Of a stretch of DNA of 64,000 bases, positions 35,401 through 44,834 are shown piece by piece. The notes below the pieces were generated by a model. It worked only from the letters and a program-made list of their open reading frames with translations, did no database searches and was not told the origin of the DNA. The first letter of the stretch is position 1; each line of letters begins with the position of its first letter. The position numbers were made by a program, and so were the translations under genes. The DNA is from Macrostomum hystrix (taxonomy: Eukaryota > Platyhelminthes > Macrostomidae), in NCBI GenBank assembly GCA_950097015.1, contig CATNEN010000038.1, positions 15,618,001 to 15,682,000 on the forward strand. Reading direction: 5' to 3'.

Positions 35401-37584
35401 CGTCGGCTGGTCAGCCGCCTGCGGACCAATCAGCCTGACACCGCGCCAGACCTGCCTACTGGAGGTGGGCTTCACCTTCGACTGGACGATGCTGCCCCTG
35501 CTACGGCAGACACCGGAAAAACTCCAAGCCAAGGGCGTCGGCCTGACGACCAACGATGCAACGGGCGAGAGGTGCTTGAAGTTCCAAGGCCGCCTGCTGA
35601 TGAAGTTCGCCAACGGCACGGACCAGTCGCTGCCTCTGTCGGCCTGCCTGCGGCTGCCGAGTCTCGCCGTCAGCCAGACGGTGTTAGACTTTGGCGTCTG
35701 CATGGTCGGCCAGAGGCGGGAGCTGAACTTCACTCTGTTAAATTCCACGGCTTCTGGCTCCAAGTGGAGCGCCAAGTTGGGTGAGGATCCCATCGACAAT
35801 GATCCCATCGACAATGCTCCCATCGACAATGATCCCATCGTCAATGATCCCATCGACAATGATCCCATCGACAATGCTCCCATCGTCAATGCTCCCATCG
35901 TCAATGATCTTAACGTCAATGATCTTATCGTCAATGACCCCCATTGACAATGATCCCATCGACAATGCTCCCATTGACAATGATCCCATCGACAATGCTC
36001 CCATCGTCTATGCTCCCATCGACAAGGCTCTCATCGTCAATGAACCCATCGTCAATGATCCCATTGACAATGATCCCATTGACAATGATCCCATCGACAA
36101 TCGTCTATGCTCCCATCGACAAGGCTTCCACCGTCAATGATCACATCGTCAATGATCCCATCGTCAATGATCACGTCGTCAATGATCCCATCGTCAATGA
36201 TCCCATACCTTACCATTTCAGTCCACCTATCTGACACTTGTGAGCAGAGCAGCACTTTCACCTTCACGCCGGAAAATGGCTACCTTGACGGCAATATTAC
36301 CTATCTGTCTAGGAACAAAATGTTGATTAAAGTCTTCTTCACGCCAAAGTAAGTTTAAAACGCTGACGACACTACTTTTACATAGGATCAGTAGTGTATT
36401 AAGCATTATTTAAATATTCACTTTTTATTACTTAACTAATTGAATTGAACTAATGCTGTAAAAAAAGTCTGCGAGTGCAGACGGCTGTTTGTCGCGGCAA
36501 AAAAACTATTTTGCTACAGCGGACGCCGCGGATGAAAAGCCGCCACTTAGCGTACTGCTGACACTTCGACGACGAGTGCTGGGAGAGTAATTTTTTTTTT
36601 TTTGGTTAGTTGCGCACAAAATAGCAATCACCGGTTTATTCGGCATGCTTCTGAAATGGCAGTTTCCTAGTATCTAAAAAGGGTCTTGAAACACATTGGG
36701 CTGCAACAGAAAACCTACCACGACTTGATTAATTTATCGCAAAAATATTTCACTTTGGTGGAAACGTAACGGCGATGATGACTTTTCGAATATTTATGGC
36801 CCTTGAAAGCACTGTAACTATGGCCTTTAACGACCTCGTCATTCCTAAAATTCCTTCTTTTTTACTAAGAATGCAATCATACAGCCAAGATCCCATCACC
36901 CAGATCCCATCAACCAGATCCCATCACTCAGATCCCATCACCCAGATCCCATCACCCAGATCCCATCACCCAGATCCCATCACCCAGATCCCATCAACCA
37001 GATCCCATCACCCAGATCTCATCACCCAGATCCCATCACCCAGATCTCATCACCCAGATCCCATCACCCAGATCAAATCACCCAGATCCCATCAATCAGA
37101 TCCCATCACACCCAGATCCCATCACTCGATCCCATCACTCGATCCCATCCCTCAGATCCCATCACTCAGATCCCATCAGCCAGATCAAATCACCCAGATC
37201 CCATCACCCAGATTCCATCACCCAGATATCATCACCCAGATCCCATCACCCAGATTCCATCACCCAGATATCATCACCCAGATCCAATCACCCAGATCCC
37301 ATCACCCAGATCCCATCACCAAGATCCCATCACCCAGATCCCATCAACCAGATCCCATCAACCAGATCCCATCACCCAGATCCCATCACCCAGATCAAAT
37401 CACACAGATGCCATCATCCAGATCCCACTTTAACAAATTTCCCTAAATTTAATAAAACAGGCACGCCGAGTCCTACTCAGCCGACATGGAATTCCGCGGA
37501 GTTCTCGAGGAGGAGGTCCGAGTTGTTCGAATCATTGGCAGTGGTTCATACGATGAGCAGTACAAGACCATCTATAACGAGTGA
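20427..37584 (+). CDS. DLEC1: Deleted in lung and esophageal cancer 1 homologue (CFAP81), axonemal ASH/MSP-domain protein, 15 exons
   Basis: Exons: 20427-21203, 21302-21477, 22490-22571, 24784-25048, 27892-28025, 28548-29564, 29975-30514, 30822-31248, 32168-32412, 33060-33518, 34232-34357, 34893-34981, 35116-35780, 36222-36348, 37461-37584. All phases match, giving about 1750 residues against 1755 in human. Family landmarks run in order: TQDVGHILSKQF and an N-terminal helix; NWQEE and MESRVGYLPNPKFL; PPRSQYFSLSLGQFPG; VVCDNCQAKELLLIGEGQ; NMKGISVTYHCSE; NDMWGSYTDSLLVSVEALP; VRLNNRSPFALRLDW; LLAFMSLDEE; and the C-terminus GSYDEQY, as in vertebrate DLEC1. The repeated beta-sandwich modules are ASH/MSP-like, typical of ciliary axoneme proteins. 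Exon 6 encodes a short Gln run from CAG repeats at 29159-29181. Exon 2's acceptor is the least certain: acceptors at 21226 or 21236 would imply introns under 35 bp. Confidence 0.95.
21529..21895 (-). repeat. SINE family 2 copy in DLEC1 intron 2
   Basis: A near-complete minus-strand copy. The tRNA-like head lies at 21835-21890 on the plus strand, and an AAT-rich tail lies at 21529-21545. Its internal frames are not genes. Confidence 0.85.
22676..23878. repeat. Minisatellite, 20-bp unit, DLEC1 intron 3
   Basis: Copies of GATGGAAACTTGTTGGAAGT with longer-range variants (CTTGTTTCGAAGT, ACCTATTTGAAGT, TTGTTGTAAGTAACG) that recur in the same order, a sign of multi-unit duplications. Minus-strand frames spanning it are spurious. 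Confidence 0.96.
23943..24080 (+). repeat. SINE family 1, truncated copy in DLEC1 intron 3
   Basis: An intact head (GTGGTTAGAGTATCGGACTC) and B box (GATTCGATTCCCGACTC) are followed by GGCAAGACACTTCAC. It then jumps straight to the tail GCACATCTGG, so most of the central domain is deleted. Confidence 0.75.
25086..27060. repeat. 17-bp polypyrimidine minisatellite with higher-order structure, DLEC1 intron 4
   Basis: About 2 kb of CTCTTCTCCCCTCCCGT units, almost purely pyrimidine on the DLEC1 sense strand, starting roughly 35 bases after the exon 4 donor. Variant units (CACGTC, CATCTC, CGTTTC, CTACTC) recur in a fixed order, for example with a spacing of 289 bp (17 units) between 25204 and 25493. 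The right end decays. Very long frames (up to 785 residues) that cross exon 4 and this array are read-through. Confidence 0.97.
28295..28510 (+). repeat. SINE family 1-like, degenerate copy in DLEC1 intron 5
   Basis: A worn B-box-like GAGGTTCGCATCTC at 28347 is followed by AGTCCACGGACTGAATA, matching the family tail. It ends about 45 bp before the exon 6 acceptor. Confidence 0.45.
29612..29943. repeat. Minisatellite, 17-bp unit, DLEC1 intron 6
   Basis: Copies of GGGAGTGAGGTGGCTGC fill almost the whole 410-bp intron, leaving about 45 bases at the donor side and 30 at the acceptor side. Confidence 0.95.
30646..30722. repeat. Short tandem repeat, 14-bp unit, DLEC1 intron 7
   Basis: Five to six copies of GGATTTAGGATCTA with small changes. 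Confidence 0.85.
31335..31985. repeat. Degenerate minisatellite, about 27-bp unit, DLEC1 intron 8
   Basis: Imperfect copies of AGGGGAATCCCAAGGCTAGC followed by ACTAAAC. The heavy divergence marks this as one of the older arrays in the gene. Confidence 0.85.
32755..33030. repeat. Minisatellite, 16-bp unit, DLEC1 intron 9
   Basis: About 16 copies of GATTGATCGATTGACA, nearly identical, ending 29 bases before the exon 10 acceptor. The unit contains the palindrome TGATCGATTGA-like core and could cruciform. Confidence 0.95.
33646..34015 (-). repeat. SINE family 2 copy in DLEC1 intron 10
   Basis: A full-length minus-strand copy: ATT-rich tail at 33652-33667, body in the middle and tRNA-like head at about 33955-34010. 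Confidence 0.85.
34530..34815. repeat. Minisatellite, about 19-bp unit, DLEC1 intron 11
   Basis: Copies of CACCTCATACCAAGGCACC that grade into CACCTCATCCCAAGACACC variants. The frame running out of exon 11 into it is intronic read-through after the AGG|GTAATT donor. Confidence 0.9.
35786..36210. repeat. Minisatellite, 15-bp unit, filling DLEC1 intron 13
   Basis: Copies of GATCCCATCGACAAT begin five bases after the exon 13 splice point (donor GTGAG) and end about 11 bases before the exon 14 acceptor. The intron is almost nothing but array. Confidence 0.96.
36884..37425. repeat. Minisatellite, 14-bp unit, DLEC1 intron 14
   Basis: Copies of CAGATCCCATCACC with ATTCCATC, ATCTCATC and ATCAAATC variants, ending about 35 bases before the last-exon acceptor. 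Confidence 0.95.
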
Positions 37585-37822
37585 GCAGTGTCTGAACAGC
37601 TCGCGATGACTAGTTTTTTTTCCCAACGAAGGACAGTAAATGCTCTTATTCTATTTTTCGAAGATTTTCAAATTGCAGTGTGACTTTTTTTAATGAAACT
37701 TCTTTTAGAGAAGATTTTATTCTTAAAATACAATTGTTAACAAAAATATGAGATTTTATTGAAATATTAATTACAATACTTTTGTCTTCATTTTAAAATC
37801 ACAGAATTCTCAACAAGACTTA

Positions 37823-38472
37823 AGTGACAGACACAAGGAGAAGACAGTGGAGAATTGAGAATGACAGACACAATGAGGAGAGTGACAGACACGAGAAGGA
37901 GAGTTGCAGACACAAGCAGGAGAGTGAAAGACACGTGGTGGAGAGTGACAGACACGAGGAGGAGAGTGACAGACACAAGCAGTAGAGTGACAGACACGTG
38001 GTGGAGTGTGACAGACTTAAGGAGGAGAGTGAGAGACATGAGGAAGAGAGTGACAGACACGAGTAGGAGAGTTACAGACACAAGCAGGAAAGTGACAGAC
38101 ACAAGCAGGAGAGTGACAGACGCAAGCAGGAGAGTGACAGAAACGAGTAGGAGAGTGACAGACACAAGGAGAGTGACAGACACGAGGAGGAGAGTGACAG
38201 ACTTAAGGAGGAGAATGACAGACATGAGGAAGAGAGTGACAGTCATGAGGAGGAAAGTGACAGACACGAGTAGGTGAGTGACAGATATGAGGAGGAGAGT
38301 GACGGACACGGGTGGAGTGTGACAGGCACAAGGAGGAGAGTGAAAGACTTAGGAGGAGAGTGAAAGACTTAGGAGGAGAGTTATAGACATGAGGAGGAAA
38401 GGGACAGACACGAGTAGGAGAGTGACGTACATGAGGAGGAGAGTGACAGACACAAGCAGGAGAGTGAGAGTA
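37823..38472. repeat. Minisatellite, 21-bp unit, DLEC1 3' flank
   Basis: Copies of AGAGTGACAGACACGAGGAG plus one base, with ACTTAAGG, ACATGAGG and ACAAGCAG variants arranged in recurring blocks. Both strands give repetitive frames without coding support. Confidence 0.95.
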
Positions 38473-38959
38473 TAGAATATGCATAGCGTCATTTAGAGTG
38501 CCTCTGTGGTAAACCTAAATCTAAAATTGTGGGTAGACCCACAGCTAGCCATATGTTGTTCTATATGGATGATGATGACAAAGTGCGCATGTATGTGTGT
38601 GTGGCAGGCAGAGGAAACCGAAGGACCAAAATAGCAGCGACGGCCTAAGCCAGATGGTGTGGCTAAATGCTTTTCGCATGACACTGGCGAGCGAATTCCG
38701 TTGGGAATCGCTTTTTTGACAGTTTGAATAATTTTTTTGCGTGTTTAGCCTCGATAGATTAGATAAGGCTGTCGATTCGAAAATAGCCCAGAGTTTACAT
38801 GGCAGCACCATTCCTCTAGCAGTTGGTTGCTTTCAAAATTCTTTCATTACGTTTTTAGAGTGCAAGTGACGTTTTGTCTAAAATTTTCTCTGAAGTGAGT
38901 TAGGCAGGGTTCAAAGGAAGATTTGAAGATTATTAATTTTTATTCTTCGTCAGGCCAGA

Positions 38960-40280
38960 AAGCAAGACGAGAGAGGGAGATTGAGAGGAGAGAGAGGTAA
39001 GAGAGAGATGAGGAGATGAGGGAGCGAGAGGAAGAGAGAGGTGAGAAAGATGATGGAGAGAAAGGAAGATGATCAAGGAGAGAGAGGAAGAGGATGAGGG
39101 AGAGAGAGGAAGAGGATGAGGGAGAGAGAGGTAGAGGATTAGGGAGAGAGAGGTAGAGGATTAGGGAGAGAGAGGTAGAGGATGAAGGAGAGAAATGAAG
39201 AGGATGAAGGAGAGAGAGGAGGAGGATGAAGGAGAGAGAGGAAGAGGATGAGGGAGAGAGAGGAAGAGGATGAGGGAGAGAGAGGTAGAGGATTAGGGAG
39301 AGAGAGGTAGAGGATGAAGGAGAGAAATGAAGAGGATGAAGGAGAGAGAGGAGGAGGATGAAGGAGAGAGAGGAAGAGGATGAAGGAGAGAGAGGAAGAG
39401 AATGAGAGAGAGAGAGGAAGACGATGAAGGAGAGAGAGGTAGAGGATGAGGGAGAGAGATGTAGTGGATGAGGGAGAGAGAGGTAGAGGATGAGGGAGAA
39501 AGAGGTAGAGGATGAAGGGAAAAGATGGAAAGAGGATGAGGGAGAGAGAGGAAGAGGATTAGGGAGAGATGAAGAGGATGAAGAGAAAAGAGGGAAAAAG
39601 GATGAGGGAGAGAGAGGTAGAGGATGAAGGGAAAAGATGGAAAGAGGATGAGGGAGAGAGAGGAAGAGGATTAGGGAGAGATGAAGAGGATGAAGGGAAA
39701 AGAGGGAAAAAGGATGAGGGAGAGAGAGGTAGTGGATGAGGGAGAGAGAGGAAGAGGATGAGGGAGAGAGAGGTAGTGGATGAGGGAGAGAGAGGAAGAG
39801 GATGAGGGAGAGAGAGGTAGAGGATGAGGTAGAGAGTAGTAGTGGATGAGGGAGAGAGAGGAAGAGGATGAAGGAGAGAGGAAGAGGATGAGGGAGAGAA
39901 AGGAAGAGGATGAGGGAGAGAGAGGTAGAGGATGAAGGGAAAAGAGGGAAAGAGGATGAGGGAGAGAGAGGTAGAGAATGAGGGAGAGAGAGGTAGTGGA
40001 TGAGGGAGAGAGAGGTAGAGGATGAGGGAGGGAGAGGTAGTGGATGAGGGAGAGAGAGGAAGAGGATGAGGGAGAGAGAGGTAGTGGATGAGGGAGAGAG
40101 AGGAAGAGGATGAGGGAGAGAGAGGTAGAGGATGAGGTAGAGAGTAGTAGTGGATGAGGGAGAGAGAGGAAGAGGATGAGGGAGAGAGAGGTAGAGGATG
40201 AGGTAGAGAGAGGTAGAGGATGAGGGAGAGAGAGGAAGAGGATGAATGGAAAAGAGGGAAAAAGGATGAGGGAGAGAGTG
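38960..40280. repeat. Purine-rich minisatellite, about 22-bp unit, intergenic
   Basis: About 1.3 kb of GAGGATGAGGGAGAGAGAGG-type units, almost lacking C. Longer blocks (including GGAAAAGAGGGAAAAAGGATG) recur, so duplications of several units have occurred. The strand bias allows triplex formation. Confidence 0.95.
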
Positions 40281-40599
40281 AATAAAGAGCTAGCTAAACG
40301 GACAGGCTAACAGATCGCCGAAAAGTGCCAGACAGAAAGTTCCAAATGTCTGATAAGCGATTAATAAATGGCCATATTTCCTTTGGAACTAGATAGGACA
40401 AACACAATAACAGCTTCCCGACTGCAAGCACACGGCAGGTAACAAATGGGCAGGTAGAGGCAATAAAAATGTGCACAAATATTTGCGCTGCATATCAGAT
40501 GATAATGTATATAAATACCTGGCACTATATAAAGTACTTACAACTGTCGTAGGTTGGCATTTTGCCCAGTTATTTGTCTAATGGATTGCTGTTGTTTGA

Positions 40600-40762
40600 A
40601 CAGCAAATGGACACACACTTGCGCCTGACCTACTACACGGTGCGCAATGCATCAATACTATTCAGACTGTGTTTACCCATCACACACTCACCTGTCCACT
40701 GCATCCTGTCAAATGACAAGTTCCATATGCCAAATAAGGCCACCCATACAGTAAAACTCAAG
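40600..40762 (+). other. Possible isolated coding exon, unidentified
   Basis: An acceptor-like TTTGAACAG precedes an open stretch of about 54 codons with balanced composition, and GTAACT follows as a possible donor. The peptide (THLRLTYYTVRNASILFRL to MPNKATHTVKLK) loosely resembles an ASH-type beta-sandwich edge. No partner exon was found nearby, so a pseudo-exon or chance frame is equally possible. Confidence 0.25.
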
Positions 40763-41425
40763 TAACTAAGACATCAGGTAAAAGCCCTTTCTGTTTCCTG
40801 TTTGGGCTCTTCCACCCGCGATCACTATGCGACTAAACTGCAATCATAAACTAGCTTTGACTGCGATGCTTAAATATTGCCATATTGGGGTCTGTTAATA
40901 AAGGACAGGATTTGTGCCACTGTCATGGAGTCGAGAATCGAAACCCCGATCTTCGAGTAGACAGTTGGAAACTTTGATTCCAAGAGTGCAAATAATATCT
41001 TTCTACTTCTAGTTCTGATTGCACTTGAATTTAATCAGTCAGTCTATAGTTCATTAGCTAGAACAGACATAATTAAGCCCTCCAGACTTACTAAGGGTTA
41101 ATTTATCAAGAGGTTATCAAGCGATGACGCTAACTTTTCTAAGCATCAGTCAGTTACAACTTCCTAACTGTAGTAGGGTTATAAGAATGCATTTAAAAGT
41201 GCATTCTTAATTAACCAAGCCTCTGGAATGACTAGTATGCGTCGCTATACTCTGTATATAATATTTGACTGACAGGTCAAAGACAGGACAAGTGCGCGCG
41301 AACTAAGCTTTCTCTACTGATACTTAGATTTTTTGTAGATTGGTATAATTATCTTTGCTTTAGTTAAAGCAAGGTGTTATAGAGTATTGATTACCTGAAC
41401 AGTCCAGTTTATAGAAAAAAAAATT

Positions 41426-41593
41426 TTGTACTCGTACTTTAACTATCTTTGTTGTTAGTTGACCGATGCCGCTGCTTAAGCAGCCATAGACTGTTCTGTA
41501 CCCCACTTAACAAGTGCGCGAGGCCCAGCCCATCGCAAATAGATTCACCTTCTTGCGTTCCCTTCTGCATCTCGCATTAGTGACTTAGTTACA
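41426..41593 (+). repeat. 5' LTR (short copy)
   Basis: It shares GACCGATGCCGCTGCTTAAG through CGACTTAGTTACA-like sequence with the 3' LTR. It lacks the 39-bp internal duplication and the first bases present there. Confidence 0.8.
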
Positions 41594-42440
41594 AGCTATC
41601 GCGGCGGAAGATGCGCAGACCCAGTACCCGGCCTCCGATGAGACTTTCAGGAGGCTGGGCTCGTCGGTTTCGCGTCGAGCCCAAAGCGTGATAGGAGATT
41701 CAGAACGCGTTCGTTCGGGACACTGTCATTGGCCACGATAATGTCGTCTATGTACGAGTCGGTGCCAGCGCGCATGTCCTCCTCCATAGAGAGCATTCTG
41801 TTGACTACCGCGGTCATGATTCTCGGAGCCACGTTCAGGCCAAAGCCGAGTATCGTTAGGCAGTAGCGGCGGCCTTTGAACTCCACCACCTGGTAACGCC
41901 AGAGCGAGGGCTCAACTCTCAACTGCAGGTAGGCCTTTAGCAGGTTAATGACGCTGGTATTGTCGCCCAGTGGCCTCCAATCGCGAATATTTGCTCCGCA
42001 GACGACGCTATCGGCAGTGTGGCTAGATACGTGCTGATTCAACTCACGATAGTCCATTACAGGTCTCACCTTCGCTTTGTTGACTTGCATAACCGCCATC
42101 AGTGGGATTATACCGTTGCACTCGCCGTCGAACGGCACGAGCCAGCCAGACGCAATCCACTCCCTGATCTCGGCCTCGTAATCTTCCGTTGCTTCCGGGG
42201 CACTCTGTTAGATAAGCTTGGAGCTTCTCCGAGCCACTTCCATGCAACCGTCCATTTACTGTCTGCGAACCAAGCAGAGAAGTCCACGTCCTCGATCAGC
42301 ACGCGGTTATCGTCGCCTGATGGACTAGAAGCCGACTTGGCTTCACTTAGTAGCGCACATGGTTTGAGTACCGAGTCTTCGGTCCGCTCGAACCCCGGAT
42401 GGCGCTCTTGCAATGCTGAATCACTGTTTGAGCCACCCAC
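41594..42440 (-). pseudogene. Reverse transcriptase fragment of the LTR element, frameshifted
   Basis: Read on the minus strand, pieces resemble a Ty3/gypsy-like reverse transcriptase: VRPVMDYRELNQHV, LKAYLQLRVEPSLWRYQVVE, LGFGLNVAPRIM and the catalytic YIDDI. The main open piece is 42138-41647. The part before VPFDGECNG continues in another frame near 42205, and a small duplication breaks the frame again near 41660. It ends abruptly at the 5' LTR. Its orientation is opposite to the LTRs and the integrase remnant. Confidence 0.85.
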
Positions 42441-42570
42441 CGCTGAGGCCGAGTCTCTCGCCGGGCCACTCGCCGCTGATGACGAGTCTCTCGCCGGGCC
42501 TCTCGCCGCCGATGACGAGTCTCTCGCTGGACCACTCGCCGCTGAGGCCGAGTCTCTCGCCGGGACTGCT
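42441..42570 (-). repeat. 33-bp tandem repeat inside the retroelement
   Basis: Three to four copies of a 33-bp unit (plus strand CGAGTCTCTCGCCGGGCCAC then TCGCCGCTGATGA), giving an 11-residue repeat such as GERLVISGEWP on the minus strand. It sits between the Gag-like and the reverse transcriptase parts. Confidence 0.85.
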
Positions 42571-42745
42571 CTGGGAGGCTGCTCTGAGCGTCTTGTAGTT
42601 AGTCTTGCTGGCTTCGTCTAGGCCTTGGTAGACGGCAAAGGCACCCCCCGTTAGGAAGAGTGGCAGAAAGGAAGCCAGGTCGGTGATCTTCTGCAGCTTA
42701 GTCCATCGACCTCCACTGTAGCCCCTTGTCTCTGGCCTGTCACGC
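42571..42745 (-). pseudogene. Gag-like fragment and inverted piece of integrase tail
   Basis: The minus-strand segment FLTGGAFAVYQGLDEASKTN looks like a retrotransposon capsid start. Upstream of it, 42745-42699 encodes the integrase tail segment RVTGQ to VEVDG in inverted orientation. This is the part missing from the plus-strand integrase remnant, so an inversion breakpoint lies here. Confidence 0.6.
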
Positions 42746-43072
42746 GCCCCCTTGGCCATTCAGCCCAGCAGAATGCTCAGCACTTACGACTGGAAACAGC
42801 CCAAGTTGTTTCTCCCCGAGGCCTCTGAGACACCGGAGTCAAACCCTGCCCTGCCGGTCGGAACGGAAGTGTTCGTCAAGCCGCCGGCAGTCAGGTGTAC
42901 CGACGAGTGGCTACAGTGGAGGTCGATGGACTTCCCCGTCACATTTCTGACGTCCGGCCGGCCCCAGGCTCGCAACCACAGCCGCCTGGAGTAGAGCGAG
43001 CCGTTGAGCGGAACGGCAAACCCCGGCGGTCAAGTCGCGAGAGGTCGGCACCAGTCCGCTACGAAGCTTAAT
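42746..43072 (+). pseudogene. Integrase C-terminal remnant
   Basis: It matches the tail of the left-edge Pol: PSRMLSTYDWKQP, PVGTEVFVKPPAVRCTDEW, then in another frame TVEVDGLPRH and a final APVRYEA before TAA at 43070-43072. About a dozen codons are missing between CTDEW and TVEVDG, with a frameshift. Confidence 0.85.
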
Positions 43073-43100
43073 CTCTTTTAATCTTGAGATCAGGGAGAAA

Positions 43101-43324
43101 TGTTGTACTCGTACTTTAACTACTTTATCTTTATCTTTATCTTTGTTGTTAGTTGACCGATGCCGCTGCTTAAGCAGCCATAGACTGTTCTGACCGATGC
43201 CGCTGCTTAAGCAGCCATAGACTGTTCTGTACCCCACTTAACAAGTGCGTGAGGCCCAGCCCCTCGCAAATAGATTCACCTTCTTGCGTTCCCTTCTGCA
43301 TCTCGCATTAGCGACTTAGTTACA
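43101..43324 (+). repeat. 3' LTR
   Basis: It runs from TGTTGTACTCG to GACTTAGTTACA. It contains a tandem duplication of about 39 bp (GACCGATGCCGCTGCTTAAG...) and a CTTTAT microsatellite that the 5' LTR lacks. Confidence 0.8.
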
Positions 43325-44834
43325 AATTTAACTGAGGAACATATCAAAATAGAGGCGATTTTGTCGCCCTTTATAGCCGAGTAGCCAAAGCAACCATCAA
43401 TGCGGCCTTTAATGTTTTGAAAAAAGTATTTATTTTTTCTTTTTAATTACAGACAGTAATAAATGATAATAATAATCAACAGGTGAGCCAGCGAGGAGGT
43501 AGTTCCATTTATTCCCCGTTGACAACTTGACCAATTGACTTTGCTAGCCAGCCTGCACTCTCACCTGCATCTGCCACAGGGGTTGTCAAGCGTGTGAGAT
43601 TCAGCTTAATAAAAGTGCAATTTTTACATAAAGACACACTCAATCATTAGGAACACACAAACATAATAGAATCGAAATGGCCTTTGCATAGGTGGCGCCG
43701 TAAAAAACGTAAAAACAAAACTAATTACTAAAAAAGCAAAGTTTATGCAGAGTAACAATAAAACAAATAAGTAAGTAAGCTACTGCGAGTTAGTAAAAAA
43801 GAGTACATTTTAATTAGTGTTAGTAAAAAATAAAAATAGCAATAACTTAATTGCTAAGTTATAAACAGGAGGCAGAAAATGGGTCGAAACGGGATATGGG
43901 AAATTAATCCCATTTTATTATTAAAAATAATACTTGATTAAAAGAATTCCGCCTTTGTGATTTTGATGGGATTCCGACAAATTGAGATTTTTACTTAAGG
44001 GGTTTCTTACAAATAGACAATTTAATTAATTAGGCTTTTGACTGATGATTTTGAACAACTGTGACTTTGACTTATTAATATTTAGATTAATTAAGATTTA
44101 TAACTTTTGGGATTTTCAATAATTGGGATTTCGAACCATAGGAGTTTGACTAACTGGGATATTTCTTAGTTGTCATTTTGACTAAAAGTGATTTTTAATA
44201 ATAAGGATTTTTGGTTACTAATTGAGATTTTTTACTAATTTAGATAAAAAAAACTGTGGTTTTATTAGTCTAAATTTTGACTAATTGGGATTTTCATTAA
44301 GTGCGATATTTATTAACTAGGATATTTATTAACTAGGATATTTATTAATTGTGATTTTTTGTAATTTCGATTTTTACTAATTGGGATTCTTTTACTAATT
44401 TGGATTTTTAAAATTGGGATTCGACTTACTCAAGTGAACGAAAATCTCGCAACTACGAGTACTTATCATAGCTGGACCTATAAATATGAAACAAATGAGG
44501 AACAAGACACTGTGAAATTCCAAGATGAAAATACGAGAAAGAACAGAAACAATGGACGATAAGACGCCGATGAAAATGACTAAAACAATTGATAAACATT
44601 TTCTGTGAAGATGCTGACGCCTATTTATAGCTGAGAATGCCGTGCATTTTTGTTCTCCAAAATAAAAAATAATAAGACACAACACAATATAACAAATTAA
44701 AAAGCGTTTCTTAAAAAAGCCGAGCTAGTTTTCAAGGTTCCGGTGCATTAAAAAACTGGTTGATTTTCTAATGCCACGTATTTTCTTATCCACTGTCCAC
44801 TATCCACTGACGTTGATCGTTAAACTTTGCAAGA
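43325..44834. other. AT-rich intergenic DNA
   Basis: No gene-like frame is present. From about 43960 to 44420 there is a loose, decayed repeat of GGGATTTTGACTAATT-like words. It forms the 3' flank of the minus-strand TSP1/PLAC gene. Confidence 0.55.

Larger units (their letters stand above)
41426..43324 (+). mobile_element. Rearranged LTR retrotransposon with inverted interior
   Basis: Direct LTRs flank it at 41426-41593 and 43101-43324. The 3' LTR starts TGTTGTACT, ends TTACA and follows a purine tract (GATCAGGGAGAAA). Between them, reverse transcriptase and Gag-like sequence are on the minus strand, while the integrase C-terminus is on the plus strand. AAATT/AATTT just outside may be a worn target-site duplication. 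Its integrase tail matches that of the element at 1-1341, so they belong to one family. The element is dead. Confidence 0.8.
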
